NCBI GenBank assembly: GCA_963978895.1
Contig: OZ022243.1
Location: 3,136,021 to 3,200,020 of the forward strand
Direction: 5' to 3'
DNA length: 64,000 nt
From: Erpobdella octoculata
Lineage: Eukaryota > Annelida > Clitellata > Hirudinida > Erpobdellidae
Under the pieces are notes generated by a model. That model did not search any database. It worked only from the letters and a program-made list of their open reading frames with translations, and had not been told where the DNA came from. Below, in pieces: positions 24,799 to 38,391 of this stretch. Numbering within the stretch: the stretch's first letter is position 1; every line of letters begins with the position of its first letter. The position numbers and the translations under genes are program-made.

Positions 24799-26537
24799 TT
24801 ATTGAAATAAATTATTCGTAAAATATTTGCTCAAATCAAAATTGTGTTTTTACTAAAAAATCTGAAGTAATAATTTGATCATAATCCAAACAATTTTGCC
24901 ATCATTATTAACAGCTCGACAATAATATAGATATATATGTACATTTTTTGGTACTGTAGGAAAAGCAACTTCCTATCAAAAAAGTCTTTTTTATAAAAAA
25001 AATTTCTTAATAAAATTCTTTTTTGATATTAAAAACATTTTTCAAAAGTTATCAAAAAAGTAAGTTTTTTTATTTAAAAAATCCATTTTTTAAAACTCAA
25101 GAAAAGCAATCTGAGATAAAAAAATTGCTTTGATTGAAGTTTATGTACCTGCAAAATAATGGCTGCCATTTGTGTTTTTAGATTTTTGTTTACAAGTTGT
25201 TGCCTTGGAGATAAATTAAAAAGTAAGAAATCAATTTGGTTTTGTTAAATATCAACAAAGACAAAAATACAAAATAAAAAATATAATAAAACTTGAACAA
25301 AAGTATTTTGAAAATAAAAAATAACATTTTATTGACTAAATTTTGCCCGAAAAACTTTTTTTACTTTGTTTTGCTGGAAACGTCTTCAACTTTCACGTCT
25401 ATATTTTTGCAAAGAAGCATGAAAACCTGCTATTGTGACAGACAATATTATTGCGTTTCTAAATTTGAGAACAAAAAACTCCTTAGTTGCATTTTATTAA
25501 TCGTCTTTTGTTGATTGGCAAAGATAAATGTTTTTCAAACTTTTCTTTTTTATTTTCACAGCTAGATTGTCATTGTGCATATGCGTTGGAGTTCATTCGA
25601 GTTCCGTTCTATCGACAGCAAGTTTTTGTTTTGAAACATTTCATTGACTTTTTTTGATCGTTAACAAAATTATTTAGTTAAAAATTCAGCTAAAATTAAT
25701 AAAGGTCACTGAAGATATGAATTTTTAATAAAATATTTGTAACTCAAAACAGCTTTTTAAATAGCATGCTGATCAGCAACAGTAAGTATTTTTTTTATTT
25801 TTTAAAATCAAAAGAAAATTGAAATCGCAACTAAGAAATTTGCATATTAAAATTACTTGCGTTTTTAAAAACAGTTGAAAAAATGTTCATGTGCTACAAA
25901 TCTATTCTGTCTATAATGGAAAATGTTCAATGATGTAATGTTTACAAAATAATATCCAATGTATGTATTTTAAAACCGCTACCAGACAATTGCATACAAC
26001 TGGGCAAAAAAATAATTTAAATAAAAACATTAACAACTGTTCTAAAAATTAACAATGACCATGAACAATAAAATTTTGTTGCATGGAATGATAAATAAAA
26101 AAATAATTTGAAGGAACTGCATTTAAATTTTTTTTGTAAACCACGATCTTATACACATTTGCATCAATAAATAGCTGATGACCATGGAGAGTGACGTTTT
26201 CCAACAAATTTCTCAAACTTCCACATATTTATTTAAAATTGTTTTTTTTTTATCATTGGGAAAACAGTTACTTTCCTTGTCTTGGATTTGTGCATTATTT
26301 ACTAAAAAAATTTATGTTTAAAAATTGAAATCAAAAGATCAATGGGAAGGGCATCGAAAAATCGACAACAAAATTTTAACTACACGTAAGGAAAGCTATT
26401 AAAAGCGTAATAAGAAAAAAAAAGCCAAGAACTTTAAAAACTTTGAAACATTATATTAAAGCAAATGAAACTGCAATAATTACATATATATTTATAGATA
26501 TATAAATCAATCAATTGCTGTACGATTTGAAAAAACT
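24799..26537. other. Upstream flank of lectin gene 4 and spacer
   Basis: 24791-25425 is the parent-like copy of the 18873-19445 duplicate and presumably holds the gene 4 promoter. I see no exon in the rest. Confidence 0.5.
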
Positions 26538-27622
26538 TTAGTCTTCCAGCTGAGGATAAGCCTCGCAAAAAGCGCACTTAGCAACTGTGCACGAAGCATC
26601 GTTCCATAGATAGGTACCTTTATAAAAAGATAAACAGCCTTCGACTCCAGCAGTTCCATCCGGTTGACCAGAGTACCAGTTGGTATATGGACCAACAGGA
26701 TAGGACACTCCTGGAAAAGGTTTCCACACAAATGGTGAACTCATAGAAGCTGGATTAACTCTTTGACCTCCGAAGGAGATTAAATTTGCAAAAACTGCTG
26801 CATTGAAACAAGCCAATTCAGCCGCATTTGCTGTAAAATGATAAATATTAATTTCAAAGCTCGTTTGACTTGTGTAACTATTTAAAGTAATAGAAGGAAA
26901 TACACTCTTGTGGACATAGTTGAAGTACTATATATATATATTTACTTATTTGAATGTTTTTCTATGAAAAAAATTGATCATTAACTTACTGATTGATTTG
27001 AAATATGTATTGGTTGCATTTGTCTTAGCAGGAGTGTCGATGACAGCAAGAAATGTTTTTCCAGGTTTGATGTCGTTGCAGGTTTTCTGGCAATCAATCC
27101 AAATCCAGGCGCCTGGAACGAGTTTGTAGCAGACTCCGGCGCTTGGAAAATAGAAAAAACTTTGGGGACAAATGTCTGAGAAAACAAAAAAACAATTGAT
27201 TAAATTTATAAAAGAACATCTTCGTCAATAAACAAGTTGTTGCAAAATTTTTATTTGACAAAATAGAAAACAAAACATTTACTTTTTATGCTATATGCAA
27301 CGCAGTTGGCATCGATAACTTTCACAGTTGAAAACTGATCCCATTCTTCAAACAAGTGGCAAATTTTTTTGTTTTTGTAATATTGAAACATGACGCAGTT
27401 GATCTCGGATTTGCTGAAGCATTTGGTGGCGCATGTCAAACGTGACACACCCATGATGATGACATCTGGATGTTCTGATGAACAGGGCCATGGAGAGTCA
27501 GTGATTTTCTGATAGTTTCGCTTTTTATAATTGACATTGTCCGACTGAGTTGTTGAGAAGATGTTTAGAAACAGCGCTAAGCTTAAAATTCTTTTAAAAC
27601 TGTTGTTCATTTTGTTCAACAA
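26538..27622 (-). CDS. Lectin gene 5: secreted PAN/Apple-CTLD protein, mosaic
   Basis: Exons 27622-27283, 27175-26990 and 26830-26538; 272 residues, phase 1 introns. Translation may start at the first Met or at the internal Met at 27610 (MNNSFKRILSLALFLNIF), which gives the cleaner signal peptide. Exon 2 reads ICPQSFFYFPSAGVCYKLV, WIDCQKTCNDIKPGKTF and is best matched by gene 2. Exon 3 has GGQRVNP, QPDGTAG, WNDASC, ending KCAFCEAYPQLED, and is best matched by gene 4 in DNA and protein. The CTLD keeps QPD and WND and is predicted to bind calcium and galactose-type sugars by family rule. Confidence 0.86.
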
Positions 27623-29891
27623 AGATAATATTTGCGTGAATTAAAGATTTGTTAAAAATGTTCTATATACTTTTGGAATTCAGATTTCCAGTTGTTAAAT
27701 CTGCAACGTAATTCAATTTGAACAATGTTTATTATTTTCAGATACGTTTAATAATGTATTGTACTAATTAAGCACTAAATTACTCACATTTCATCTGATA
27801 AAAAATTATCATAAAAGTTTTCTTCCTTTTAGAAGTTGTAGTTGTCAGAAAGAAAGAATCAACAAGTAGCCAGAACAAGCATGAGTTCAGTGTCCACGGA
27901 TTATTTCTTTACTACAGTTTTATAAACAAAAGAATTAACAGGTTATTGTTGAGTTCAATTAAAAGGCCAAAAATAACTTTCACTTTTTTATGCTGGTATC
28001 GCTGTGAAGAAATGATGGAGGTGTAGTGGCTGCTCGAAACAAAATGAGTCGTTAATTTTTCTTTCAGATCTGTTCAAGCGATGATGTTCCTGTGTGCGGA
28101 ACTTCTTGGTCCAACGGAGTCGAGTTGGTGTAGTTTATTGTTTTAGTTTCTCGTCTTCCTTTGTCGCAGAAGTTAGGTCGTTTCTTCGAACACTTTAGTT
28201 GCCTGTTTGAAAGCATGAAAGGATATTTTTTAGAAGCTAAGTTAGAATATCAGAAAACTTCCTGTTCGATCAAGTGCACAGCCTAATGATGCACGTGAGA
28301 ATAGAATAAAAACAGTTGTTTTGGCAAGTTTTATTTACAAAAGTAATTGTTTTGTTCCAAGAAAATTTTGTTTAGAATCCGACTGACAACTATAAAACAG
28401 AATTCTTGATTGCTAGCCATTCAACATTATCACCAATGAATTCATTTAATAGTCTTTATTAGCCATCCGATGAAAATGAAACTCAAACAGTTACTTTTGT
28501 TTTGAACAAGATGGTTAATATGCTTACTATTTTATCGGCCAGCTAATTGTTTTAGCATTAATCACTCTTCTTGTATTGCTACACACGAGTGGCAACTGAA
28601 AATAAAAAATAAATGTCTGAATATTTTCCAAAGATGAAACTTTGAAAGTTTTTTTTATTAAAAAATATAGAAACAACTAATGCATATCGTTTTAAACTTA
28701 GTTTATGTAAAAAATTTATGTTTAAAAAATGGTCTTGAAATGAGTAAGTAAAATTAAGATTACACGCGAAATAACGAAATAATAAAACTACAAAAACTCT
28801 TCATTTATGTTCATATATCAGCTGCTTTGTTCTAGTTATAGTCATTTCAGAAGTCAATCAAAAAACTATTTTTTACTCTGCAATTGTTCATCGCAATTTA
28901 ACAAGTTTATTGCGAATAAATTTGATGGTTTGTGAATTGCTGATTGTCAAAAATACTTAAAAGACAATAACTATAGAAAAATCCGCTGCGCTGTTAAAAA
29001 TTTGTTTGGTGACAATGATGTTGATGATGAGGGTGATGACGCTAAGGATGATGGATGATGATGATGATGACAATGGTAATGATGATGATGATGATGATGA
29101 AAACAGTTATAGTAATGATGATATTGATGATGTTGATTACAAAGACAACGACGACGGCGATAATGGTGATGAAGATGATGATGATGATTACGATGACAAT
29201 CACGGCGATGGTGATGATGAATTACAGGTGATGACAATGATGATGATGATGATGACAGTGACGGTAATAATGATTATGATGATGCTGTTGAGGAAGTTGA
29301 TGACAAAATCGTTTAAGTGGCGGTTAAAAAACACAAAACCTGACAGCAATTTTTCAATTTTTCAAAAGACTTCATATAACAGTAGTTGGTAATAAATTAC
29401 ATTTTGACGAACAACGAGTTTTTAATAATTCAAACAGAAGTCGATAACGGCCGCTGAATCATTCGATATCACAAGCAAACATGCTCTGCCCATGACAGGA
29501 ACATGTTTTAACCATGTTTCGTCTCTTAGAACAGAAATACAACTAAGCCCATATACAGCCAACATTTGGAATTTATTTTGTTTTAATTAATAACAAACTT
29601 AAAATTGTAATTCTATTTTGTTTGGGATTTTATGTGATAGAAAAATATGTTAAGCTTTAAGAAACTGGCGTTTAATAAAATTTTAAAATTAAAGTTATTT
29701 CATAAGCACTTCATTAAAGTTTCAAAATTCAATGTAACAAATTGTTTACCACTAGTTCAATTTATCATTACTCGTGCATAAATATGCAAAGTTTTACATG
29801 GAGACATGACACGATTATAAATTTAAACATAACATATAATAATAACTAATTTTTTAGTTAATATTCAAAACAATTAACTGTGTTTACTGTT
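27623..29891. other. Intergenic region with GAT microsatellite
   Basis: No exon recognised. 29009-29290 is an imperfect GAT/GATGAC array; the long Asp-rich plus frame and His-rich minus frame across it are repeat artefacts. Confidence 0.6.
29009..29290. repeat. (GAT)n imperfect microsatellite
   Basis: About 280 bases dominated by GAT with GAC, GGT and AAT variants. Confidence 0.9.
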
Positions 29892-30913
29892 TTAATTTAT
29901 AAACGCAAATGCTTCACAAAGGGCACATTTGATGTTTAAACAGCGAGCATCATCCCACTGGTAGCTACCTCCAATGTATGACATACAGGCTTCCATCCAG
30001 TATCGGTCCAGATAATGGTCTGGTTGTCCAGGCAGCCAGTTACTATAAGAACCTATGCTGAAGCTGACGTTATCAACAAATGGTCTCCACACGAAGCTGG
30101 TACTCAAATCGTCTGGATCGGACCTCTGGGCACCAAGCCAAATACATCTGGAGTAGTCGACCTCACGAAAGCAGTGCGATTCTGGTGTTTTTGCTGATAA
30201 AAATAGTTAAGACACGATAATATTTTATTGGCGATGTTTTTCAGATTAAATAAATTAAACGCAAACACGTTTTAGAAAAGAAATAACAATCTCAACTCAC
30301 ACAGTAAAGTCATTAAGTAACTGTACGACGCATCGGTCTTTGCTTGAGTGTCAGGCACAGCGAGGAAAGTTCTCCCCAGCTGGATGTCATTGCAGACCTG
30401 CCTGGCTTCGTACCAACTCCAGTCGCCGTACTCCAGTTTGTAGCACGATCCGACTTTAGCCATGTAATAAAACGTTGGCGGACATATATCTGAAAAAAAC
30501 CCTATACAAATCAAACTTCTTTTTTCTCGAAGTTTTTATTGATTAAGGTTATACGTGTTTTTGTACAAAAGTCTGAAAATAAGAGTTTTACTTGGCTTAT
30601 AATAAGCTGAACAATTTTTGTTGAGCACTCTTGTTGTTATTAAAGAATCCCAGCTTTCAAACAGATGGCATATTTGCGTGTCTTCGTAATACTGAAACAT
30701 TAAACAGTTAATGAATGTATTTCTGAAACACGTCAATGCGCATCTTCTGGGCAAAGGACTTTTTAGTGAGACCGCTGGAGATTGAGCGATGCATGGCCAG
30801 GAATCGTTTGAGATTTTGGTAAAATAGCGTCCTCTAGCTGTGAATTCAACGTACGATTTCACAGCAAGAATGAACAGAAAACATAAAGCTAACTTGAATG
30901 TGTACAAAACCAT
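29892..30913 (-). CDS. Lectin gene 6: secreted PAN/Apple-CTLD protein
   Basis: Exons 30913-30592, 30489-30301 and 30193-29892; 270 residues, phase 1 introns. Exon 1: MVLYTFKLALCFLFILAV leader and PAN module (CLMFQYYEDTQICHLFESWD). Exon 2: CPPTFYYMAKVGSCYKLE, WYEARQVCNDIQLGRTF. Exon 3: IWLGAQRSDP, FVWRPFVDNVSFSIGSYSNW, QPDHYLDRYWMEAC, WDDARC, ending CALCEAFAFIN. It shares a longer QPD-to-WMEAC loop and a WDD motif with gene 11, which lies on the opposite strand 20 kb away; the two look like a duplicated and inverted pair. Confidence 0.87.
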
Positions 30914-33900
30914 CTTGCTCTCCTGAAAAAAAAGTTTCCAATTAAAAAAGTAATGTATTTATTAACAAGTTACTATAGAACTTTAAAATGGTTTGTCAGT
31001 CAAAAAACTTACGGTTGTGAGCTTTCCAATTATTTCAATAAATATTTGTTTTTTAGTTAGATTTTGGAATTTCAGCTTTAAAATAGAACTATGCTGGTCT
31101 CTTACGTAAACACGAAATGAAAATTATTTATTTCTGCAAACCTAAAATAGAGGATAACTTGTAACATTACATTAAACTTTTAATAAATAAATCGACCATT
31201 AAAATAACATATGTTGAAAGAATATGAAATATCTCCTATTGTTATATTCTGATAGCATTGATGTAAATGTTAAAGACATGGGAACACTCTATCTTAGAAG
31301 GTGTCTATGCTTCGCACAATAAAAATAAAAAAGTAATAAAAGGTTTGACAATTTCAACAGAACTATGAGTTGTTATTGTAGTATGATCGTAAATTCCGCC
31401 CATCGCTTGCTTTTGTATATTAACAAAATGACAGAACTACTCATGCCATTAATCATTGGTTTAAAGAAGACAAAAGATGCTAATGTTTCATGCTGTTTTT
31501 GAAGGATTCGATAAATGACGCAGCATCATTTGTTCCAGCACTTAACAACTGGCTACTTTCTACCAATTATTCAGCAATCAACAAACATTCAGAAACAGAT
31601 GCTACATAGAGTCGCAGTTTAAGAGATTTTTTAACGTTTTTGTAGTCTTGTTCAGAAAATGGTATCAGGCTGGGAAGTTACTTTTTTAGAGCAGAAAGTT
31701 AAAACTTTTAAGTTGTTTTTTATTGAAAACAGTTTCTGCTATTTTTTGTTTAAAACGTAAATTCATTTTTTTCATTTTTTAGTCATTTGGACGAAATTGA
31801 ACAAGTTTTAAGAAAACGGATATAAAAACCTGAACATGACACTTTTATAAGGTTTTCAGAATGTAAGCAATACCGACAAACAAGTTTTTGGAAACAAGCT
31901 CCACAGTAAAGAACAAAAGAAAAGCTCAAGAGAACGAACAACGGCAAAACATGAAACATTCTAGATAAAAGAAAACCTTAAAAATTGAGACACAAGCTTT
32001 GATGACAAACAAAGTTTTCCGACAAGAAACAAATCGATAAATGGCGAAAACAAATATTTTTATGAATATTCTATATCTTTCCATCTCTTGTAAAATATAC
32101 ATACATTTGTAATGTTTAGAAACTATCAGTTTCTAGAAATAACAAAATTGCGGTAATGATAAAAGCACTTAAAATTTACTAAAATTAACAACATAATACT
32201 TGAAACCAGACATTAAAACACACAAGACAGAGCTACACAGAGATCGTGAATAATACACAACTCAAAAATACATAAAGAGACACAAAGATACACACATAGC
32301 AACGAGACACAAAGATACACACAGCACAACAAAGAAGCACAACGACACAAACGCATTCGAACGATTCGATAAAAAAAAACAGTTTTTTTTCAAACACAAG
32401 AAATTATGCAGAATGATTTGTTCAAGCTGACGAAAGAAAGTACTTGAACACGCCTGTCGATTGATTTCAAAGAAATTCTGATTTGCTTGTCGTGAACGAC
32501 ATGATATGGTATTTTCTTTGTTTCCAAAGTAATTCTTGTATTCCGGCTAAAATATACATTTTTAATAAAAATAATTTTAACACAAGAAACAGGCATTGTA
32601 GGTTTCACGTTTCACGTTTTGCCATGTTCGGAATAAAAAAAATAATCAAAGCTTCAAGTTTTCCAGCACGAGATTTCATGTCTGCATGCAAGCGATTGAA
32701 CTCTATATTATTATTATTCTACACTTACTGTAGAGATCAATACATGACGGAAATTTATAAGTGACGATATCTTTTTACAAGGTGTTGAAAAGGTAACGGA
32801 CCCCACAAGAAATCCGGAAATTTGGAATCTAGTAAGCTAGTCTGTTTGAGCTGGGTTTAAGATTTTATGTGTCTCTGTCACATAATGTCAATAATAGATT
32901 TTTTCAAATATTTATCAATCAGTAATAAAAATAATAATCAAAACATGGACAAATATTAGCACGGTTAGATATAAAACCTAATCTGATGCACACTTTTATT
33001 TAATTTGATTTTAAAAAACTAAATTGAATGCTTTAGAAATAATTGTTTAGAATTTAATGCATTGTGTCAAACAAGTGATTGAAAAAATATCAAGAAAAAT
33101 TTTTTTTTTAGTTTCAACGTTTGTTTTATTAAAAGCGTTTTCACAAACAGTTAATTGAAGTGTATTATTTTATTCGTTTTTACTTTTAAATAACAAAAAA
33201 TTATAAGCATTTGTAATTTGTTGTTTTTGAGCTCCAAGCCCTATAAGTACATAACAAACTTTGGATAAAGTTTTTAACTTTGCTGCTTGATTTGTAAGTC
33301 GTTCTCCTGTTTATACCCAAATCACTTCTTTTTAATATTACTCCATTAGCTTCCCATAAAATATAGAATTTTTTTTAAATTATTTGTATTGATGTTTAAA
33401 TTAAAAACTAGTCTTTTCTTCATTTTTTGAAATAATTAATTGAACATCCTTATAAAAGTCATTTAAGATCCTCTTTTCACAATCATTATTTCATACCCTT
33501 AATAAATCATACTTTGGCCAAACGTTCTTCTCTTTATACGTGGAATCTTTATCTTATAGCTTATTATTGTGCCATACCTTGTTTACTTTTCAAAATGATT
33601 TAAAAATGTTTTAATTTAGTACATTTATCTAGGAGCGCCTTTGAATTTACGAAAAAAACAAGCGCAATATAAGTCCATTTTGATTGAATGATTACTACTT
33701 TATTTAAAAAAACAATAAAAACAAGTAAAGGAAAAAAGATGTTCAAATTAAATTTTTTTAAATTGAATCATGTATTGTCATCCAATATAAAGCAATGCTG
33801 AAAGTTTCAGCTTCATAGCTAGTCAAAAAGCTGGTTAAATTTTACTTGCAAGATTTGCGTACTGAGAAATACACACACACACACATACACACGTACACAA

Positions 33901-34086
33901 ACACACACAAACAAACAAAAATTGTAACCTGAATAAAGTTTGAAGAAAAAAGAAAACATATCTAATTTTAAGTTTCTATCAATATAAACGATTGTATCTA
34001 TTTATAATGGTTTTTTGTCATACATAAATTAAAAAATTTATAAGTTCAACCAAATTTAAAGTACACTTATTTAATAGTAAATAAAT
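30914..34086. other. Intergenic region, largest gene-free gap in the lectin cluster
   Basis: No exon recognised in about 3.1 kb. It includes short ACAC(A)G-rich simple sequence at 32210-32350 and the dispersed CA-bearing repeat at 33718-33935. The 93-codon plus frame at 32483-32764 has no recognisable domain or splice context. Confidence 0.5.
33718..33935 (+). repeat. Dispersed repeat with short (CA)n core
   Basis: Third plus-strand copy of the 10790-11180 unit, with a much shorter CA tract (33872-33912) and the same ATTGTAACCT.AATAAA end. Confidence 0.7.
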
Positions 34087-35132
34087 TTAATTCATATAAG
34101 GAACCGCCTGGCACAAAGCACATTTTAGAGCAGAACAATCGCAGTCATTCCATTGAAAGTTGACAATCCAATAACCCATGCAAACTTCATGTTGTGGTTG
34201 ATTCAATGGTCCTTTCCATGCATCTGGTTGTTTTGGAGCCCAATTAGTATATGAACCCATGTTGATAAAAGTTTCATTAACAAATGGCTTCCAAACAAAT
34301 TTTGTTGTCAAATTATTAGGATCCAATCTTTGAGCTCCAAGCCATATGTGCAAAGAAGAGGTTAATGAAATATTTTTCAAACATTCTGATTCAGAAACAT
34401 TTGCTGTACATTTATTGTAAATAATGTTTTCTTAAAACATTTTAAAATCAAAAACTAATTCTAACATATTTGAATTTTTTCTCAAAATTATATTGTTAAA
34501 ATGAAAAGTCAAATATTACGACAACAAATTTAAAAAATACAATAAAAACTTACTTTGAAAAATTTGAAGGTAATAATAAGTAGAATAATTTTTTGCTTGA
34601 CTGTTAATAACAGTGAGAAAAGATCTTCCTGGCTGAATATCATTGCAGTGCTTTCTGGCATCTGACCAATTCCATTTTCCATATTCCAGTTTGTAGCAGA
34701 TTCCAGCCAGAGAAACGTAAACAAAACTAGGTGGGCATAAATCTGTAGTAATGAAATTATATCTTTATTGTGTTTTAATCTATTTAATCTATTAAGAATT
34801 CTTGTTGATTTCTAACCCGGTTTGATAAATCCTATACAATTTGAATCAGAAATTGTTGGTGTAGAATCAGGATTTTGATAAAGCTGGCAAAGTTTTTTAT
34901 TTTTTGAATATTGATATCTTGTACAATTCATTTTATATTTACTAAAACAGTGGATTGCACACTCTAAAATAGAACGACTTTTGATCGTAAATCCAGGAGG
35001 CTGAGAAAAACAGAGATCAGCCACAAAATTTAATCTGAAGCGACCTTCATCCACGATGTTATTCTGAGTTGTTGAAGATTTGAAAACCATTAGAGAAGCC
35101 ATTACAAAAATATAAAAAAATATTGAATTCAT
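34087..35132 (-). CDS. Lectin gene 7: secreted PAN/Apple-CTLD protein
   Basis: Exons 35132-34817, 34742-34554 and 34403-34087; 273 residues, phase 1 introns. Leader MNSIFFYIFVMASLMVF; PAN module with CTRYQYSKNKKLCQLYQN. Exon 2: LCPPSFVYVSLAGICYKLE, WSDARKHCNDIQPGRSFLT. Exon 3: IWLGAQRLDP, FVWKPFVNETFINMGSYTNW, QPDAWKG, WNDCDCSALKC. The extra Cys in WNDCDC is shared with genes 8 and 12 only. Gene 8 is its closest relative (same exon lengths 316/189/317), and their 5' flanks are also alike, so the pair is a recent tandem duplication. Confidence 0.88.
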
Positions 35133-36574
35133 TATGGTTGTTTATTTTACAATGTTGTTTAACAAACCAGATAATCTTATACAAAATAACTGTATTTGCT
35201 GGAAAATTGGGTTGATATCTCAATAATTAAAACAATTTCATTAAAATAATTTTTTGATATCAACTCTGAAAATGCATTTTTTAATATTCTTGACAGTAGA
35301 CGATCCTTGTGCTTGAACTTAGGTTCCAATCTTCCAAATTTATCTAGACATGACAATGGCATCTGAATTGCAAGTTAATTCAAAGAAAACAAAAATATTT
35401 TCATGTCGTTCTTGAAACATTTAAAGACTTCCAAAGAAATGTTTGATACATTTTATATAAATCAGTTTCTAAAGAAATCAATATTGCAATTTTTCTATAA
35501 ACGTTTTGAATTTACGAAGATTATTATTCCTGTTAAATGTAGTAACATCAGTAGTAGTAGTAATAGTACATTTTCTTAAATGTAGTACGCGGAAGGATGG
35601 GCGAAGAAAGTGGCGCAAAGCCTCTATCACATAAGGTATTTCCATTTTATGATTAATAGAGCAACATCTTTTATTACAACCTTTCCAGGCTCATCCAATG
35701 CGCCTTATATGCGTAAAAATACGGTTGTAGTGGTGGTAGTAGGAGATGTAGCAGCAGCTGTAACATTAGTAGTAGATTTTTTATCTTTTTATAAATACTG
35801 GTATGAATATAACAATATCTTTAAAAGGAAACATAGTTGTAATTTTAAACTTTCTAATGTATGAAAAAATTAGTAAATAAAAATAAAAACAGTAAAATAA
35901 GTGCAAATAATTTGTAATAAATAAATTGTAGTTGCACTTTTACAAAGTATTTTCCAGCTAGGATAATATATAGATCCGAAAGTCACTGGAAAATGGTTAA
36001 GATTCCGCGTAGCAACAATCTAGGAAAGACTTTTCAATATTTTTATTTGCAGTTCATGCATGTATGAAGAAAGGAATAACGGAATATGAACAAAAACTTT
36101 TTTTAAACGGATTTACAAAATGATCAATGCATTTTTGTTTATACGGAATCGCATTGTCAAATGTACGTCATTTTCAGATGAATGTGAAACAAACGCTAAA
36201 AATAGTTACCAAGAAGTACCTCATGAACTTTTATTAACCAATTTTAAATTATGAAATGCAAGTTTACAATCTGTTTATAAAAAAATCACAATCAGGATTT
36301 GTTTGTTTTCAAGCATTTTCAATTAATTTGGTTCAAGTGCTTTAGTTCTATTTAGAATCAAACACAAGCAGAAATTGTGGAAGAAAATTGTTAGTGCACA
36401 AAATTACAGTGTTCGTTCATAAAAATTGTCATTGTACAACATATTACGTCACTTTTTCACGAATTAATTGTATTGAAAATTACAAACAACTGAAGCAAAA
36501 TTAGGATTTTATTAAAAAAATTAAAAATTGCGTTTGAATTCATTTCATTGTATCAATAGATCCAGCAAAAATGT
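35133..36574. other. Spacer between lectin genes 7 and 8
   Basis: The first about 400 bases match the 5' flank of gene 8 (37651-38046). A short TAG/TAA tract near 35547-35572 and a GTAGT-rich patch near 35725-35775 lie at or near the position where the gene 8 copy carries the long TAG array. Confidence 0.6.
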
Positions 36575-37650
36575 TCAATTCAAATAAGGAACCGCTTGGC
36601 ACAAAGCACATTTTGGAGCAGAACAATCGCAGTCATTCCATTGAAAGTTGACAATCCAATAACCCATGCAAACTTCACGTTGTGGTTGATTCACTTTTCC
36701 TTCCCATGCATCTGGCTGTCTTGGAGCCCAATTAGTATATGAACCCATGTTGATAAAAGTTTCATTAACAAATGGCTTCCAAACAAATTTTGTAATCAAA
36801 TTAGCAGGATCCAATCTTTGGGCTCCAAGCCATATGTACAAAGAAGAAGTTAAAAAAATGGTTTTCAAGCATTCCGATTCAGGAACGATTGCTGTACATT
36901 TATTACAACGTTTTTATTAGTTTTGTAATAATATCTCAGTTAACAAATTGAAAAAATTAAAATCAAAATTATATTTTATAGATTTCCATAATCTTCAAGT
37001 AAATGTTTTGAAACATAAAAATTACTTTTAATTTACAATAATTATTTTAAGATCATTAACTAACTCAAAAAGGTTTGAAGGTAATTGAATGTAGCATTAG
37101 TTTTTGCTTCACTGTCAATAACAGTGAGAAAAGATCTTCCTGGTTGAATAGCATTGCAGTGCTTTCTGGCATCTGACCAATTCCATTTTCCATATTCAAG
37201 TTTGTAGCAGAATCCAACAGTAGAAACGTAAACAAACTTGGGTGGGCATAATTCTGTAGTAATGAAACTTTACTATATCTTAGCTAATTTTAAGCTTAAA
37301 TTGCGCTTATGTAGTTATTATCTTATTTTCTTACCTGGTTTGAAAAAACCAATACAATCTGAATTTGAAATTTCTGAAGAAGTGTCCAATCGTTGTGAAA
37401 GCTGACAGAGTTTAAATTTTCTTAGAAATTGATATCTCGAACAATTCATTCGATATTTTATGAAACAGTAGATAGCGCATGTTAAAATAGATCGACTTTT
37501 AATTGTAAACTCAGGAGACTGAGTGAAACAAAGATCTGCTGCAAAGTTTTTTCTAAAACGAGTTTCGTATGCAGTATCATCATGAGTGGTTGAATGTTTA
37601 AAAACAACAAGTAATGCCATCCAAACAATTTGAAATATCATTGAATTCAT
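36575..37650 (-). CDS. Lectin gene 8: secreted PAN/Apple-CTLD protein
   Basis: Exons 37650-37335, 37253-37065 and 36891-36575; 273 residues, phase 1 introns. Leader MNSMIFQIVWMALLVVF; PAN module CSRYQFLRKFKLCQLSQ. Exon 2: LCPPKFVYVSTVGFCYKLE, HCNAIQPGRSF (the usual NDI reads NAI). Exon 3: IWLGAQRLDP, FINMGSYTNWAPRQPDAWEG, WNDCDCSAPKC, ending CALCQAVPYLN. Tandem duplicate of gene 7. The retrotransposon lies about 0.7 kb upstream of its start codon in opposite orientation, separated by a TAG array, and may have split its regulatory region. Confidence 0.88.
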
Positions 37651-38045
37651 TTTAGGTTGTTAATTTACAACAATGCTCACTAATGGAGATAACCTGAAAC
37701 AAAATTATTGTTTTTGTTAATTAATATGAAAATTCATAGCTAGAAAAGTATGAAAGTTTAATTTTGATTTTAACTGTTTCAATCAAACCAAATATTTCTG
37801 CTAGATTTAAAATATTTTTCAAATTTCGACGATTCTTATTTTTATATCTTTTAAATTTACATGCACATGACAATGACATGTGCATTGCAATTGATTTCAA
37901 TGGAGACAAAAAAGGTTTTCCTTTTAAGGTTTTTTGAAACATTTAGAGACTTCCATGGAAGTGTTTTATTAATTTTATAAAAACCAATTTTTACCAGGAT
38001 CAATATTGCAATTCTCATATGAACGGTGTAAACTTATATTTTTTT

Positions 38046-38047
<2 letters not shown>

Positions 38048-38131
<84 letters not shown>

Positions 38132-38168
38132 GTAGTAGTATTAGTAGTAGTACTTGTAGTAGTAGTAG

Positions 38169-38257
<89 letters not shown>

Positions 38258-38318
38258 AGTAGTAGTAGTAGTAGTAGTAATAGTAGTAATAGTAGTAGTA
38301 GTAGTAGTAGTAGTAGTT

Positions 38319-38387
<69 letters not shown>

Positions 38388-38391
38388 CTCG
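38048..38391. repeat. (TAG)n microsatellite, 5' flank of the retrotransposon
   Basis: About 340 bases of TAG/GTA repeat with a few interruptions (TATTAG, CTTGTAG, TAGGAG). It ends abruptly at ACTCGAGCGAAC, where the element begins. The long poly-Val, poly-Ser, poly-Thr and poly-Tyr frames are artefacts. Confidence 0.95.

Noticed and set aside
28971..29392. Asp-rich and His-rich frames
   Set aside because: They follow the imperfect GAT array and lack a start context, domain or homologue.
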